A DNA stretch of 64,000 bases from Mayamaea pseudoterrestris (taxonomy: Eukaryota > Bacillariophyta > Bacillariophyceae > Sellaphorales > Sellaphoraceae), in assembly GCA_027923505.1 (NCBI GenBank), contig BROI01000006.1, positions 930,001 through 994,000 of the forward strand. The letters run 5' to 3'. Position 1 is the first letter of the stretch; each line of letters starts with the position of its first letter. Shown here piece by piece: positions 1 to 10,181 of the stretch. Made by a program: the position numbers and the translations under genes. The notes beneath the pieces are model-generated. The model made no database searches and had not been told where the DNA came from. It saw only the letters and a program-made list of their open reading frames with translations.

Positions 1-1199
1 ATGTCATGGCATCTGTGGGCTGAGACTGGTGACAAGTTGTCACCAAATACATTGCCATCCCCTGAGACACCAGCTAGGCATATGATCTTGTAGCGCAGCC
101 TGAAAAATGATGTTGGCACCATTCTGGTGTAATTTGGGCACCTACAGGGCTTGCTGTAGGGGCGTTTGAATGTCATGGCATCTGCGGGCTGAGACTGGTG
201 ACAAGTTGTCACCAATCACATTGCCATCCCCTGAGACACCAGCTAGGCATACCATCTTGTAGCGCAGCTGGAATAATGATGTTGGCACCATTCTGGTGTA
301 ATTTGGGCACCTAAAGGGCTTGCTGTAGGGGTGTTTGAATGTCACCGCATCTGTTGGCTGAGTCTGGTGACAAGTTGTCACCAAATACATTGCCATCCCC
401 GGAGACAACACCCAAGCCAACCATCTTGTAGTGTAGCTGGAATAATGATGTTGGCACCATTCTGGTGTAATTTGGGCACCTACAGGGCTTGCTGTAGGGG
501 CGTTTGAATGTCACAGCATCTGTTGGCTGAGTCTGGTGACAAGTTGTCATCAAATACATTGCCATCCCCGGAGACACCAGCTAGGCATACCATCTTGTAG
601 CGCAGCCTGAATAATGATGTTGGCACCATTCTGGTGTAATTTGGGCACCTACAGGGCTTGCTGTAGGGGCGTTTGAATGTCATGGCATCTGCGGGCTGAG
701 ACTGGAGACAAGTTGTCACAAAATACATTTCCATCCCCTGAGACACCAGCTAGGCATACCATCGTGTAGCGCAGCTTGAATAATGATGTTGGCACCCTTC
801 TGGTGTAATTTAAGCACCGACAGGGCTTGTTGTAGGGGCGTTTGATTGTCACGGCATCTGCAGGAAGAGACTGGTGACAAGTTGTCACCAAATACATTGC
901 CAACCCCTGAGACACCAGCCAAGTCTACCATCTTGTAGCGCAGCCGGAAAAATGATGTTGGCACCATTCTGATGGAATTTGGGTACCTACAGGGCTTGCT
1001 GTAGGGGCGTTTGAATGTCACGACATCTGCGGGCTGAGACTGGTGACAAGTTGTCACCAATCACATTGCCATCCCCTGAGACACCAGCTATGCATACCAT
1101 CTTGTAGCGCAGCCTGAATAATGATGTTGGCACCATTCTGGTGTAAATTGGGCACCTACAGGGCTTGCTGTAGGGGCGTTTGAATTTCACAGCATCTGC
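1..1199. repeat. Tandem satellite A, 169-bp unit, about 7 copies, cut by window edge
   Basis: The anchor TGTCAYNGCATCTG recurs at 2, 171, 340, 509, 678, 847, 1016 and (degraded) 1185, so every spacing is exactly 169 bp although units differ by many substitutions. Each unit holds two short hairpins: TGGTGACAA/TTGTCACCA with a one-base centre, and TACAG/CTGTA. Overlapping minus-strand reading frames of 88 codons appear in each unit, but 169 is not a multiple of three and none begins a recognisable protein, so the array is read as non-coding. The left end lies outside the window. Confidence 0.93.
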
Positions 1200-1900
1200 G
1201 GGCACCAGCTGATGTAGTCTCCAAGTTCTGCCAGTAGGATGGCCTGCATTCTGTGGCCCCAGGCTTGTGCACAGTAGCTGGCTCCCATGACCTGCTCCAA
1301 CGGCCAGAGAGGTATACATGGATAGCTGGCAGTTGCCAGGCATTGTTTCATGATGTAGAAAGTGCAATCCATTCATCACTAGTCCATATAGTCTCCAGTT
1401 CTGCCAGTAGGACTGCTTGAATTTTGTGGCCCCAGGCTTGTCTACAGTAGCTGGCTGCCATATCCCACTTCAGCACCAATGAGGTATAAATGGGTAGCTG
1501 GCAGCTGACAGGCATTGTTTCATGATGTAGAAAGTGCAATCCATTCATTGCTAGTCCATAAATCTCCAAGTTCTGCCAGTAGGACCGCTTGAATTTCGTG
1601 GCCCAAGGCTTGTCCACCGTAGCTGGCTGCCACGACCCACTCCAACTGATGGGGAGGTTTAAATTGATAGCTGGCACTTAACAGGCATTGTTTCATGATA
1701 TATATAGTGCAATCCATTCATCACTGGTCCATGTAGTCTCCAAGTTCTGCCAGTAGGACTGCCTGATTGTGTGGCCCGAGGCTTGTCCACAGTAGCTGAC
1801 TGCCAGGACCCACTCCGTTGACAGGCATTGTTTCATGATGTCAAAAGTCAAATGCATTCATCACTATAGTCTGTGTAGTCTCCAAGTTCTGCAAGTAGAG
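1200..1900. repeat. Tandem satellite B, about 172-bp unit, about 4-5 degenerate copies
   Basis: CTCCAAGTTCTGCCAGTAGG-like anchors occur near 1219, 1393, 1564, 1738 and 1880 (spacings 174, 171, 174, 142). The sequence is unrelated to satellite A, which it abuts directly at about 1200. The last copy is shortened and decayed. No coding function is seen. Confidence 0.85.
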
Positions 1901-2201
1901 AAAATAGGAACGGCTCTGATTGTTTGGCTCACCAGCAGCTGTTGACATTTTTTGGTTTGAATACCGGGTGTACGTAACGACTTTGCAATCCCGTTGCGAC
2001 ATGCCCTGTAAGACTATAGCAAGGCTATCATAATGATACAAAGCGACGGCGGTTTTGATGCCTCTCCTTTCAGCATCGCCGCTTTGGAGGAAAGCAGTGC
2101 TAGCACGTATATCCTATGTCACAACTTTGCTCATAAACAAATCAAAAACTTAGTAGAGTAGCCTACAGCATATAGCTCATTGTTTGCGCAGGGTGAAATA
2201 T
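1901..2201. other. Spacer between satellite B and the nitrate reductase 3' end
   Basis: About 300 bases without a recognisable gene or repeat. It must hold the 3' UTR and poly(A) region of the minus-strand nitrate reductase gene. Nothing else is seen. Confidence 0.5.
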
Positions 2202-5069
2202 TTAGAAAGCAAAGATGCTCTTCTTGTCGTGACCAAGTGTCTGCAACGCCGGTGTCACTCCCTTCTCCAACATGATTGGAGGGCCGCAAAGAAGATTGTG
2301 CACACCCTTGGCTGGCTCAAACAAATGCTCCTGGAAGAGCTGCTTGTCGACAAAACCAGTGCTGTACTTCCAATCCTTCGGGTGGTCTTCCGACAAGATG
2401 TAATGCACCTTGAACTTCTCGGGGTACTTGGATGCCCACTCGTCCAACGTGGAGCGCATGAGCAATTCTTCCTCGATGCGGGCGGCAAAGATCAGGCTCA
2501 TCTTCGTCGGGTCATCCTCATGCCGAAGAATCTCAGATGCAATCTGCATGATAGGTGTAATTCCAGTGCCACCAGCCACCATGTTGAAACACTTTGCCTT
2601 TTCTGGTTCATTATCAATCTTGAAGTTACCATTCTTGGTGTATTCGAACTCTCCGACTGGTCCACGCATATTCAAGGAGTCGCCAACTTTGAGCGTGTCC
2701 ACATATTGACTCATCTTGCCACCCTTGGGGAATCGATCGCATGGATGGTAGACTTTGATGACAAACTTGACGCACCCAAGATCATGGTTTGACGAGATTG
2801 GGGTGTAACGCCGAATGACAGTCTCGCCATCAATGTTGGCCGACAAAAACATGTGCTTGCCGGTCGGCAATCCAAGAACGTGCTCCGGCGTCGGGAGAGC
2901 AAAGTTGAGTAGGATTGTGTCGCGACTAAGAACTTCCTTGTGCTGAAGTTTGAACGGTGTCTTTTTGCGAGGGTTAAGAGCAATCTTGTGTCCTTGCTCG
3001 TCGACTTGCTCCTCTTCTGGTGGAGTTTCCTCTTCCTTGCCATCTCCCTTCTTGTCCTTGTCAAGATCGCCAATGTAGTACTTCTCGAGCATCTTGTGTG
3101 CCTTCATGGAGTGAATCGCAACAAAGTCCTCGGTCGCATCTTCACCGGCATTGATCGTGATAGCCTCCATGCCACCGGGGTGCATGTCCAAGTATTCTGT
3201 CGCGTCGTAAACACGGTCCTTGACAATGATCCAGCAATCCTTTTCTGTATTGTGCTTGCGCACTTCCTGAAGCGAAAACGTCTTGCCATTTTCCTTCTTG
3301 GCAGGTTCTTCGTCCTCCTTGCTGCCGACTTCGACTTCGTCCAAGATTTTGCCGTAGCCTGCCGATTCTGGCTTGTCGGAGATGCGCGTCATCCAACCAC
3401 CCGTCTGCTGCCCAGGTTGCGTCGGATGCTCAAAGCGAAACTCAAAGTCGCCAGAGTCATTCTTCTCCAAGTGCACCTTGACGCGGAAAATTTGATTGTT
3501 TCCCATGCCCATCAAGTTCCACGTTGGTTGATGCGGCTGTGTATTGTTCGACTCGTCCCAGGCCCTGCACCATATTTCCTTGGCGCCTACCAAATCTGCC
3601 ACAGGCAAATCATACGTCCACCAGACCCAGCACCATTGCATGCCGTGCGGGGTGGGCCGCTCCTTGACGTTTAGTTTCGCAAGGTCCCAGTTGCGTCCGC
3701 CGTCGGTGCTGACTTCGACGCGAGTAATCTTGCGTCCGCCACCCGAGTAAGCATATCCAGTGACGGGGAAGGTGTTTTTGATATTCTTGGCGAGCGAAAG
3801 GGTTTCATTGTGATCGGGCTTGCTCATGGCCGAATTAATGTTGAGTTCATTAAAAATGTACTCTGGCTTGTAGAACCAATCGTTCTTGCTTGCCTCCTCG
3901 GCTGTGACATGCGGCGGCAATATGCGATTGTCGTTGTAGTGATACATGTTGTGCGTCTCGTGCTCAATGACATTAATCTTGGCGAGCCACTGTATAACAA
4001 GATATGAATTTAAGTTGCTGGTGAGAAATTATTTGCCGTCGTCATCAAAAGGGCCGAACTTTTTCATTTGTATGGAACGTACCTTGATCATGCGACCACC
4101 AATATAACCAGGAATGATCAAACGAACCGGAAAGCCATGATCCGGCTGCAGCTTTTGCCCATTCGCCTCGTAGGCAATCAACACATCGTAGGCTGGATTC
4201 ATGGCACGCGCCAAGGGAATACTCGTTCCATACTTGACTTGCTTGCCCCACTGCTCATCTTCAAACGGTCCCGGTCCAACCTTGTTGGGCAAGTCTTCCG
4301 TTCCAATGAATTCCACATGCTTCAAGTGCGCGTTACTCGCATCGACACCAGCGCGCAGCAATACGTCGCGCAGCAAGACTCCCTTCCAAACGTTGGTACT
4401 CACACCGGCTGGTCCCCAATTAAAGCCAATGGTTTGCCGCATCATGTTTTGCTCCTTGCGGCGATTGCCGGCGCACACCAATGTGACTGGGAACTCGCGC
4501 GGATCAAACTGTTTCACCAAGTCGTCCATCTTTAGTGTGAGTGAATGATGCACGCAAGTGCCGCCGACTTGTATTTCATGCTTGTCCCATTCCAGTTGCG
4601 GACAGGCGCCGTGGTTGCGCACGTAGTGTAGACTGGACGGCGTAATGAACTGGTACTGATGGTGAATCGCCAGTGGCGGTTCGCAGTTGAAGGGGTGCTT
4701 GCCGGTGAGTCGCACCAAACGGCCGTCGCGCTTGACCCAGGCGTCGGGCGTCTTGTCGTCGCGCGCATCCGGAGGTAGCTGCTGGAGAATGGAATCCATG
4801 TCAGTCTTGCTTTCGTCAGTGGACGGAGCAGTCGCCACGTCTCCCTCGCGGCCTTCGTTGCGAATGTTGGAGACGAAGGGAGTTGGAATCGCACGTGGGT
4901 AGGGACCGTACAGCTTTTCGCAGGATGGTTCTTGGGGAGTCGCGTCGTCGTTCATCTTGTTTGACTTGTCCGAAACATCACCGTCGTCCAGCATGGAGGA
5001 GGAGCTGCTCGTTGGACTGCTCGTCGGCGAGGTGCTGCCGCTGTTACTATCTTGAAGTTTGGGCGCCAT
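2202..5069 (-). CDS. NR: Assimilatory NADH nitrate reductase, two exons
   Basis: Reduces nitrate to nitrite in the cytosol using NAD(P)H through FAD, haem b5 and molybdopterin. Exon 1 is 5069-4083 and exon 2 is 3989-2202, with a 93-nt phase-0 intron (GTACGT...ATACAG). The join restores GGRMIK-WLAKINV, the conserved end of the Moco domain. The product is 924 aa. Domains in order: sulfite-oxidase-type Moco domain with the ligand Cys near residue 199 in LVCAGNRRKEQ; dimerisation domain; cytochrome b5 with HPGG (His about 599) and a second His about 23 residues later; FAD domain with RRYTPIS; NADH domain with GGTGITP; C-terminal FAF. The ATG at 5069 is the first in frame; the frame stays open 61 codons further up but has no ATG. 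The gene is divergent from the small plastid protein and close to moaA. Length and domain order match eukaryotic nitrate reductases. Confidence 0.97.
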
Positions 5070-5492
5070 GGTGCTAGTTGTAGTCGTTTGTCGCAATTTA
5101 TGAACCCGTTTGCTTCCCGTCTTTCCGCCTTCTTCCTGCAGAGAGACGAGGGGAGTTCGATGCCACCACCTCGTACCTTTGCTTCGCGAACTGAAGCTTC
5201 TTCCCGCAGTTTGGGTGTATGCTCCTCTAGCAATCAAATGTGATCGAGTCACATCGAGTCTAGTGACTGTTAGCGGTCACGCACGATCCCTTTGGGAATA
5301 GGCTTTTCTCGAACACTCAATGCCATAGTAGAAAACACGTCATTGGCGCGGCGGATTGAACCTCCGTCGTCCGTTCATCCATCACCATGAAGAATATTGG
5401 TGCATCAAACGAGCAGCAACAACGGCTTAAGCACTGACAACTACGGTATCAAACAATCTTTAAAAATACAATCTGCTGTCCTCTAATTTACT
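5070..5492. promoter_or_regulatory. Divergent promoter region of nitrate reductase and the small plastid protein
   Basis: This 423-bp gap separates two divergent ATGs and must carry both promoters. It contains GTGATCGAGTCAC (5240-5252) and GTGACTGTTAGCGGTCAC (5263-5280), two dyads that share GTGA/GTCAC arms. These could be binding sites for a dimeric factor such as a bZIP protein, but that is inference from symmetry only. No clear TATA box was assigned. Confidence 0.4.
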
Positions 5493-5867
5493 ATGAAACA
5501 AACTAGCGCATTACCTTATTTACTCGCCATGCTACTGGCCCTTGCTTTGACTGAATTGACCACTGCATTCGTCGTTGCGCCATCACAGGTTGCTGTCCGA
5601 CAAACCATGCAAGCCAGTCTGCAATTACATGCAATGTCGACGCACGCTATTGACCTTATGCAGCAGCAATTTCTATCTTCTATCTCATCATCATCATTGA
5701 CACTGGGTGCGTCCACGGTCGATCCAACCTCCTTTCTCTCCAATGTTCTCGGATCATTGCTCAATACTCCCATTATACTATTGGTACCAATTTTTGCGGC
5801 GCTTGGAGTTGCCGGACTATTGGCCTTTTTGCTAGTCAAGTCGAGTGAACCGGAGGAGGATGAATAG
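5493..5867 (+). CDS. Small plastid-targeted single-pass membrane protein, unknown
   Basis: The product is 124 aa. Residues 1-25 form a hydrophobic signal peptide ending in TTAFVVAPS, an ASAFAP-type site whose Phe is the key residue for import into stramenopile plastids. A Ser/Gln-rich stretch follows. Residues about 90-115 form one hydrophobic helix (TPIILLVPIFAALGVAGLLA), and the protein ends in an acidic tail EPEEDE. A signal, transit region and one short membrane helix fit a small nuclear-encoded thylakoid or photosystem subunit, but no named subunit could be matched. Its divergent neighbour is nitrate reductase. Targeting is well supported; function is not known. Confidence 0.72.
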   Translation: MKQTSALPYLLAMLLALALTELTTAFVVAPSQVAVRQTMQASLQLHAMSTHAIDLMQQQFLSSISSSSLTLGASTVDPTSFLSNVLGSLLNTPIILLVPIFAALGVAGLLAFLLVKSSEPEEDE

Positions 5868-6059
5868 ATTTGAAATGATGAAATTGAAAATGGAACGACG
5901 TGGTAATTGCTGGAAGGAGCGATGAAGTTAAAAAATTCCACAGTCAGTCGGTAGAACTTGCGCAATAGCAAGCTAACATAAAGTAACTATTTCAGAAAGC
6001 TAGCATTTAAATGTAATATTCAAGCATATCATGTAGACACATTCTCCTGACGTCGTGTT

Positions 6060-7589
6060 TCAACCACCAATCAACGTCATGGGCCGATTGTTTCCCGCGT
6101 CCTTCGATATATCCAACGCATCCAAATGTCCACCGAGCGCCCACGGCTTGCTTTGCACCGCGGCATATACAATGCGATGCAAGTCGTCTTCCGATAGACC
6201 CGCCCTCATGGCGTTGCGCAGCGACACCATGTGCGATCCCGCGTCAAAGAGGCACACCTTGATTTGACCGTCGGCCGAAACGCGCAACCGGTTGCAGCCG
6301 GCGCAGAAATGGTGCGACATGCTGGTGATGAAACCAACCGTGGTGCTAGCTGATGCTAATGTTGTATCGTTGTTGTCACCACGAAACGTCGCCTTGTACC
6401 ACTTGGTGGTATCGTGCGGATCCCGTTCGGGTAGTTGCTCCCAGTGCAGCCTGTCGCTCGTTCGCTCCATCATTTCCGTGTAGCTCATGAACGTGTTCGT
6501 GTTCCATCCATTGTTTGTAAAGGGCATGTATTCTATGAATCGAATGACGACATTCTTTTCAGATCCAAGTTTCACAAAATCAACTAGTTCATCGTCGTTT
6601 TGTCCGCGCATGACGACAATGTTCACCTTGACGGATACATTACTGCTATTATCGTGGTTGCGACGACTCGCATCCAAAACACTCAACACCTTTGGTAGAT
6701 AGGAGGCTGGTCGTCGCGTAATGCGGGCAAACTTTTCTGGCTCCAAACTGTCGAGTGAAACGTTCATGGAGTCAAGCCCCGCCGCCATCAACTGCTCCAG
6801 TAGCTTTGGTTTTTGCCCCAACAAAAATCCATTCGTGGTAATGCCAACACTCACATTCATACGCTTGAGCTCCGTGACAATGTCCAGTAAATGTGGATTC
6901 AAGGTTGGCTCGCCGCCCGTCAGTCGAATCTTGTTTACACCAAGACTACAAAAGTGTTTGGCCAATGTCAATAGTTCCGTAGTGGTGAGTAGCTGCTCCT
7001 CGGGTTGCAGCGCGACGCCTTCGATTGGCATGCAGTAGGTGCATCGAAAGTTGCATCGCTCCGTCAGCGAAAAGCGCAAGTAGTTGTGTCTGCGGCCGTA
7101 GGAATCTTGGAGGACGTGCTGTCTCGAAGGAGGATGGGGTAGTTTGGCGAGTATTGCTTGCCAATCTTGGTAGGATTCGGGTGAATGCGTAATGAGAATT
7201 GGTGGAGGAGGTAGTTGCTGCTCGTTACTTATGGTATTGTTGTTGCTATGAAAGGGTTGATGATTCGATGTTTTTGTTGTCGTTAATGGCGTCGTCGTTT
7301 GGTGAACATGAATGTTCCGTGGCGGAGCGCCTCGCGGTGCTCGCAGCGATATCCGTTCACCTGCTAATACATCATCTTCCAGTTGTTTCCGCAGTGCTTC
7401 CAGGCGCGGCTGCTGTCGAGGTCTTCTCGTGTCCTTGTCGCGATCGGATGATGGTGGAGACTCGTCGTCGTATGCTGCTGCATCATCAATGGTGCAGGCT
7501 GCGGTTGAGCTAAACGCGTGCGTTTGCCTCCTCCAAGCGTCGCAACCACGTCGTCCATGGTTCAACTGCTTTATTACTTGTCGTATCAT
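6060..7589 (-). CDS. moaA: GTP 3',8-cyclase (MoaA/CNX2), molybdenum cofactor biosynthesis
   Basis: A radical-SAM enzyme that turns GTP into 3',8-cyclo-GTP, the first step of molybdopterin synthesis. The product is 509 aa in a single exon. The N-terminal 4Fe-4S cluster motif is CNFRCTYC with Cys179, Cys183 and Cys186. LTGGEPTLNP, the SAM-binding GGE region, follows. The C-terminal substrate-side cluster is CAGCNRLRVSADGQIKVC. The protein ends in the conserved Gly-Gly (TLIGG). The first 35 residues are Arg-rich with few acids and look like a mitochondrial presequence, which fits plant CNX2; a linker of about 110 residues without known domain follows. The gene lies 1 kb from nitrate reductase, a molybdopterin enzyme, in the same orientation. 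It is divergent from the M18 peptidase. Confidence 0.95.
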   Translation of the reverse strand: MIRQVIKQLNHGRRGCDAWRRQTHAFSSTAACTIDDAAAYDDESPPSSDRDKDTRRPRQQPRLEALRKQLEDDVLAGERISLRAPRGAPPRNIHVHQTTTPLTTTKTSNHQPFHSNNNTISNEQQLPPPPILITHSPESYQDWQAILAKLPHPPSRQHVLQDSYGRRHNYLRFSLTERCNFRCTYCMPIEGVALQPEEQLLTTTELLTLAKHFCSLGVNKIRLTGGEPTLNPHLLDIVTELKRMNVSVGITTNGFLLGQKPKLLEQLMAAGLDSMNVSLDSLEPEKFARITRRPASYLPKVLSVLDASRRNHDNSSNVSVKVNIVVMRGQNDDELVDFVKLGSEKNVVIRFIEYMPFTNNGWNTNTFMSYTEMMERTSDRLHWEQLPERDPHDTTKWYKATFRGDNNDTTLASASTTVGFITSMSHHFCAGCNRLRVSADGQIKVCLFDAGSHMVSLRNAMRAGLSEDDLHRIVYAAVQSKPWALGGHLDALDISKDAGNNRPMTLIGG

Positions 7590-8086
7590 TGAATATAGCA
7601 GGTCAATTGCTCCAGAGTCAAATTGGTGTTTGATCCCTTTCGAAAATTGGGCGAATGCTCGAGCTTCGTCTCACGTCGCGGATGGTTCGGCATGTTCCGG
7701 CATCACGCGGCGTCGTCATCTTCTGTCTTACCGTTATACACCTTCACTGACGTAGGCAAAACCGGTCGGACCTTTCAAAAATCAAAATTTTTGGCAGTAC
7801 ACTTCACGCTACAGTGCCAAAAACTTTGAAAATCGAAGTTTTTGGCAGTACACTTCACGCTACAGTGCCAATAACTTTGATTTTCAAAAGTACACTTTAC
7901 GCCATAGTACTATATCGGTGCGACAATTGTGCGTGACGAGCGACGGAGTCATTCGACCGCATGTTTCACCATGGCAATTTTCATAGACACGACGCATCCG
8001 CAGAATCGGTCCTTTGCTAAACATCTTACAGCATATCAGCTTCAAAACCCTGTCGCGTCCCATTATATCGAATTTCGTCGTCTCCA
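7590..8086. promoter_or_regulatory. Divergent promoter region of moaA and the M18 aminopeptidase
   Basis: This 497-bp gap between two divergent start codons carries a short tandem repeat (entered separately at 7771-7910). No gene was recognised. Confidence 0.4.
7771..7910. repeat. 51-bp direct repeat with internal hairpin
   Basis: TTTTTGGCAGTACACTTCAC begins at 7788 and again at 7839, 51 bp apart, and a degenerate third copy of TACACTTYACGC begins at 7891. Within each copy TTTTTGGCA and TGCCAAAAA or a near match form a 9-bp stem around about 18 bases. The repeat sits between two divergent genes and could be a shared upstream regulatory element or a decayed minisatellite. Confidence 0.8.
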
Positions 8087-9706
8087 ATGACGCGTCGCAC
8101 GCTCAGCATGACTCGATTTCAATCGAGTCGACTCGCGATAGCCTTGAGCATGTTGCTCACAATGTCATCATTCTTAAGCTCTTGCTGTCACGCCTTCGCC
8201 GCACAGCCTCCGCTCCATCCAGTCAGTCCCATGCAGACGGAACTCGCACGAAAAGCCATGAAATTCATTGACGCTTCTCCCGATCCCTTTCACGCTGTTC
8301 AAACATCCATTCAGTTGCTGAAGCAGGCTGGTTTCGTTCAACTAAAGGGTCCCTACAAGAATCTGATAAAAGCTGGCGGAAAGTACTACTTTACCAAGAA
8401 CAAGTCGACGCTGGTTGCCTTTTGCATTGGAAATCAATACTCTGCAGATACAGCTGCTGCTGGTTTCAAAATCATTGGCGCGCACACGGACAGTCCCAAC
8501 CTGCGCGTCAAGCCGCGCTCCAAGCGAAAGAGTGCTTCCGGCAATCTCGTGCAGCTCGGAGTGGAATGCTACGGAGGCGGTTTGTGGCACACGTGGTTCG
8601 ACCGCGACTTGGGAGTGTCGGGTCGGGTGCTGGTGCGAATTAATCATGGTAATGATGGTAACGACGACACTACGATCAAGGTGCAGCAACGATTGGTGCA
8701 CATGGCGAAACCACTGCTGCGGATAGCCAACCTTGCCATTCATTTGCAAACGACAAAGGAACGAGAAGCGTTTGTAGTCAACAAGGAGGATCACCTTTCG
8801 CCTATACTGGCCATGGAAGTCAAGAAGCAATTGATTGGTGAGCGAAATGGGGCCAAGGAAGAAGATGACACCAAGAAGGATAATGACAAGGATTCAAACG
8901 ACGACGGCTGGACGGAATATCAGAGTCCTGCGTTACTGCAGATTCTTGCCAAAGAGCTGAATGTTCAAGCGAGCGACATTGTAGACTTTGAGCTATCCCT
9001 CTTTGACGTTCAACCAGCGGCACTTGGTGGCATGCACAATGAATTTATTCACTCGGCTCGTCTCGACAATCTTGCCTCCTGTTTCATGGCCGTACAAGCG
9101 CTCGTCAACCACGTGGAGCAAGGCAAGCTGGAACGCGACCAGGATATTTCCATGATTGTCTTGTACGACCACGAGGAAGTCGGTAGCACCTCGGCGGTTG
9201 GCGCGGCGAGCCCCATCATGGCCGAAACCATGAAACGCGTAACGGCAGCCTTGCAGACGGACGATTTTGATGCGTACGACGCATGCATTCAAAGGAGCTA
9301 CGTCTTGAGCTGCGACCAGGCGCACGCCGTCCACCCCAACTACGCAAGCAAGCACGAAAAGTCGCACCAGCCAAAGATGAACCAGGGCATGGTCATTAAG
9401 CGCAATGCCAATCAGCGGTACGCCACCACAACCATGACGGGTGCCATTATGCGGGAGATTGCTCGCAAAGCCAAGCTACCGCCGATTCAAGAGTTTGTCG
9501 TGCGACAAGACTGCGGATGCGGATCAACGATTGGTCCTGTCATTAGCGCGGCCACTGGCATTCGTGCCATTGACATGGGCTGTCCTCAACTGTCCATGCA
9601 CTCGATTCGAGAAACCATGGGTACCATGGACATTGAGAATGGCGTTAAGCTATTCGAGGCGTTTTTGGAACATTTTCGGGCAGTGGATGACTCCATTGAG
9701 CAGTAA
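8087..9706 (+). CDS. DNPEP: Aspartyl aminopeptidase (M18 family), probably plastid-targeted
   Basis: A di-zinc aminopeptidase that removes N-terminal Asp or Glu from peptides. The product is 539 aa, single exon. M18 motifs in order: GAHTDSPNLRVKP (metal His and Asp), SARLDNLAS (bridging Asp), LYDHEEVGSTS (catalytic Glu and metal ligand), and near the C-terminus DCGCGSTIGP and the metal His in LSMHSIRETMG. All are present, so the enzyme should be active. Residues about 15-37 form a signal-peptide-like hydrophobic stretch ending in CCHAFAAQPP. This is an ASAFAP-type motif and suggests import into the plastid rather than the cytosolic or vacuolar location common in other eukaryotes. An Asp/Lys-rich insert near residues 255-275 is unusual but probably a surface loop. 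The ATG at 8087 is followed by others that would still keep the signal. Confidence 0.95.
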   Translation: MTRRTLSMTRFQSSRLAIALSMLLTMSSFLSSCCHAFAAQPPLHPVSPMQTELARKAMKFIDASPDPFHAVQTSIQLLKQAGFVQLKGPYKNLIKAGGKYYFTKNKSTLVAFCIGNQYSADTAAAGFKIIGAHTDSPNLRVKPRSKRKSASGNLVQLGVECYGGGLWHTWFDRDLGVSGRVLVRINHGNDGNDDTTIKVQQRLVHMAKPLLRIANLAIHLQTTKEREAFVVNKEDHLSPILAMEVKKQLIGERNGAKEEDDTKKDNDKDSNDDGWTEYQSPALLQILAKELNVQASDIVDFELSLFDVQPAALGGMHNEFIHSARLDNLASCFMAVQALVNHVEQGKLERDQDISMIVLYDHEEVGSTSAVGAASPIMAETMKRVTAALQTDDFDAYDACIQRSYVLSCDQAHAVHPNYASKHEKSHQPKMNQGMVIKRNANQRYATTTMTGAIMREIARKAKLPPIQEFVVRQDCGCGSTIGPVISAATGIRAIDMGCPQLSMHSIRETMGTMDIENGVKLFEAFLEHFRAVDDSIEQ

Positions 9707-10181
9707 TTCATGTTGAAATTGTTTTAATTACCTTGGCTACACTTATAAGCACCGAGAGAGAGCGTATTAGACTGCATAAGGACTAATATGATCCCGCAGA
9801 ATCGTTTCTACCGGTCCGGTACGTACGTATGCACTTTCGATTCGGCCGTTCAGTAGTCGTGTGTGGTTGCATGTGTGACTGACGTGAGTTTTCCTCCTCG
9901 TCACAGCAAGAATTCATTTGGACAAGGCTTAACTATCGTCATTAATTGCACCATCAATGGATAATGACGTGGGAAATCATGACGACCAAGGCAATTACAC
10001 GAAGGTAGTGCTGGCGCCTTTGGATGGTGCTGGCGTTCAAAATATGAGTATGCCAACAATGCTAATCGACTTTCACCACTTTCGGCCCGAGCTTTCAAGT
10101 TTCAACCTTCTCCTCCTTACTTTTCCTGAGTTGAGGTGTTGCTAAAGCTTCTATATATCGTGCTTGTCTTTCTCGTTGGAC
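9707..10181. other. Intergenic spacer, no gene seen
   Basis: Holds the 3' UTR of the M18 peptidase and the promoter of the MFS gene. The reading frame of the MFS gene is open a few codons above its ATG but starts there with TTG. No repeats or RNA genes were recognised. Confidence 0.4.

Noticed and set aside
142-1060. Series of 88-aa minus-strand frames in satellite A
   Set aside because: The repeat length is not a multiple of three, frames shift from unit to unit, and openness is a by-product of the repeated sequence.
1-1199. CRISPR-like array
   Set aside because: The repeats are 169 bp and contiguous with no unique spacers, and the genome is eukaryotic.
5070-5252. N-terminal extension of nitrate reductase
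   Set aside because: The frame is open for 61 codons but has no ATG; the ATG at 5069 starts a typical N-terminus.
5340-5375. tRNA T-arm-like GGTTCAATCC on the minus strand
   Set aside because: The flanking bases do not pair as a T stem and no D or anticodon arm was found.
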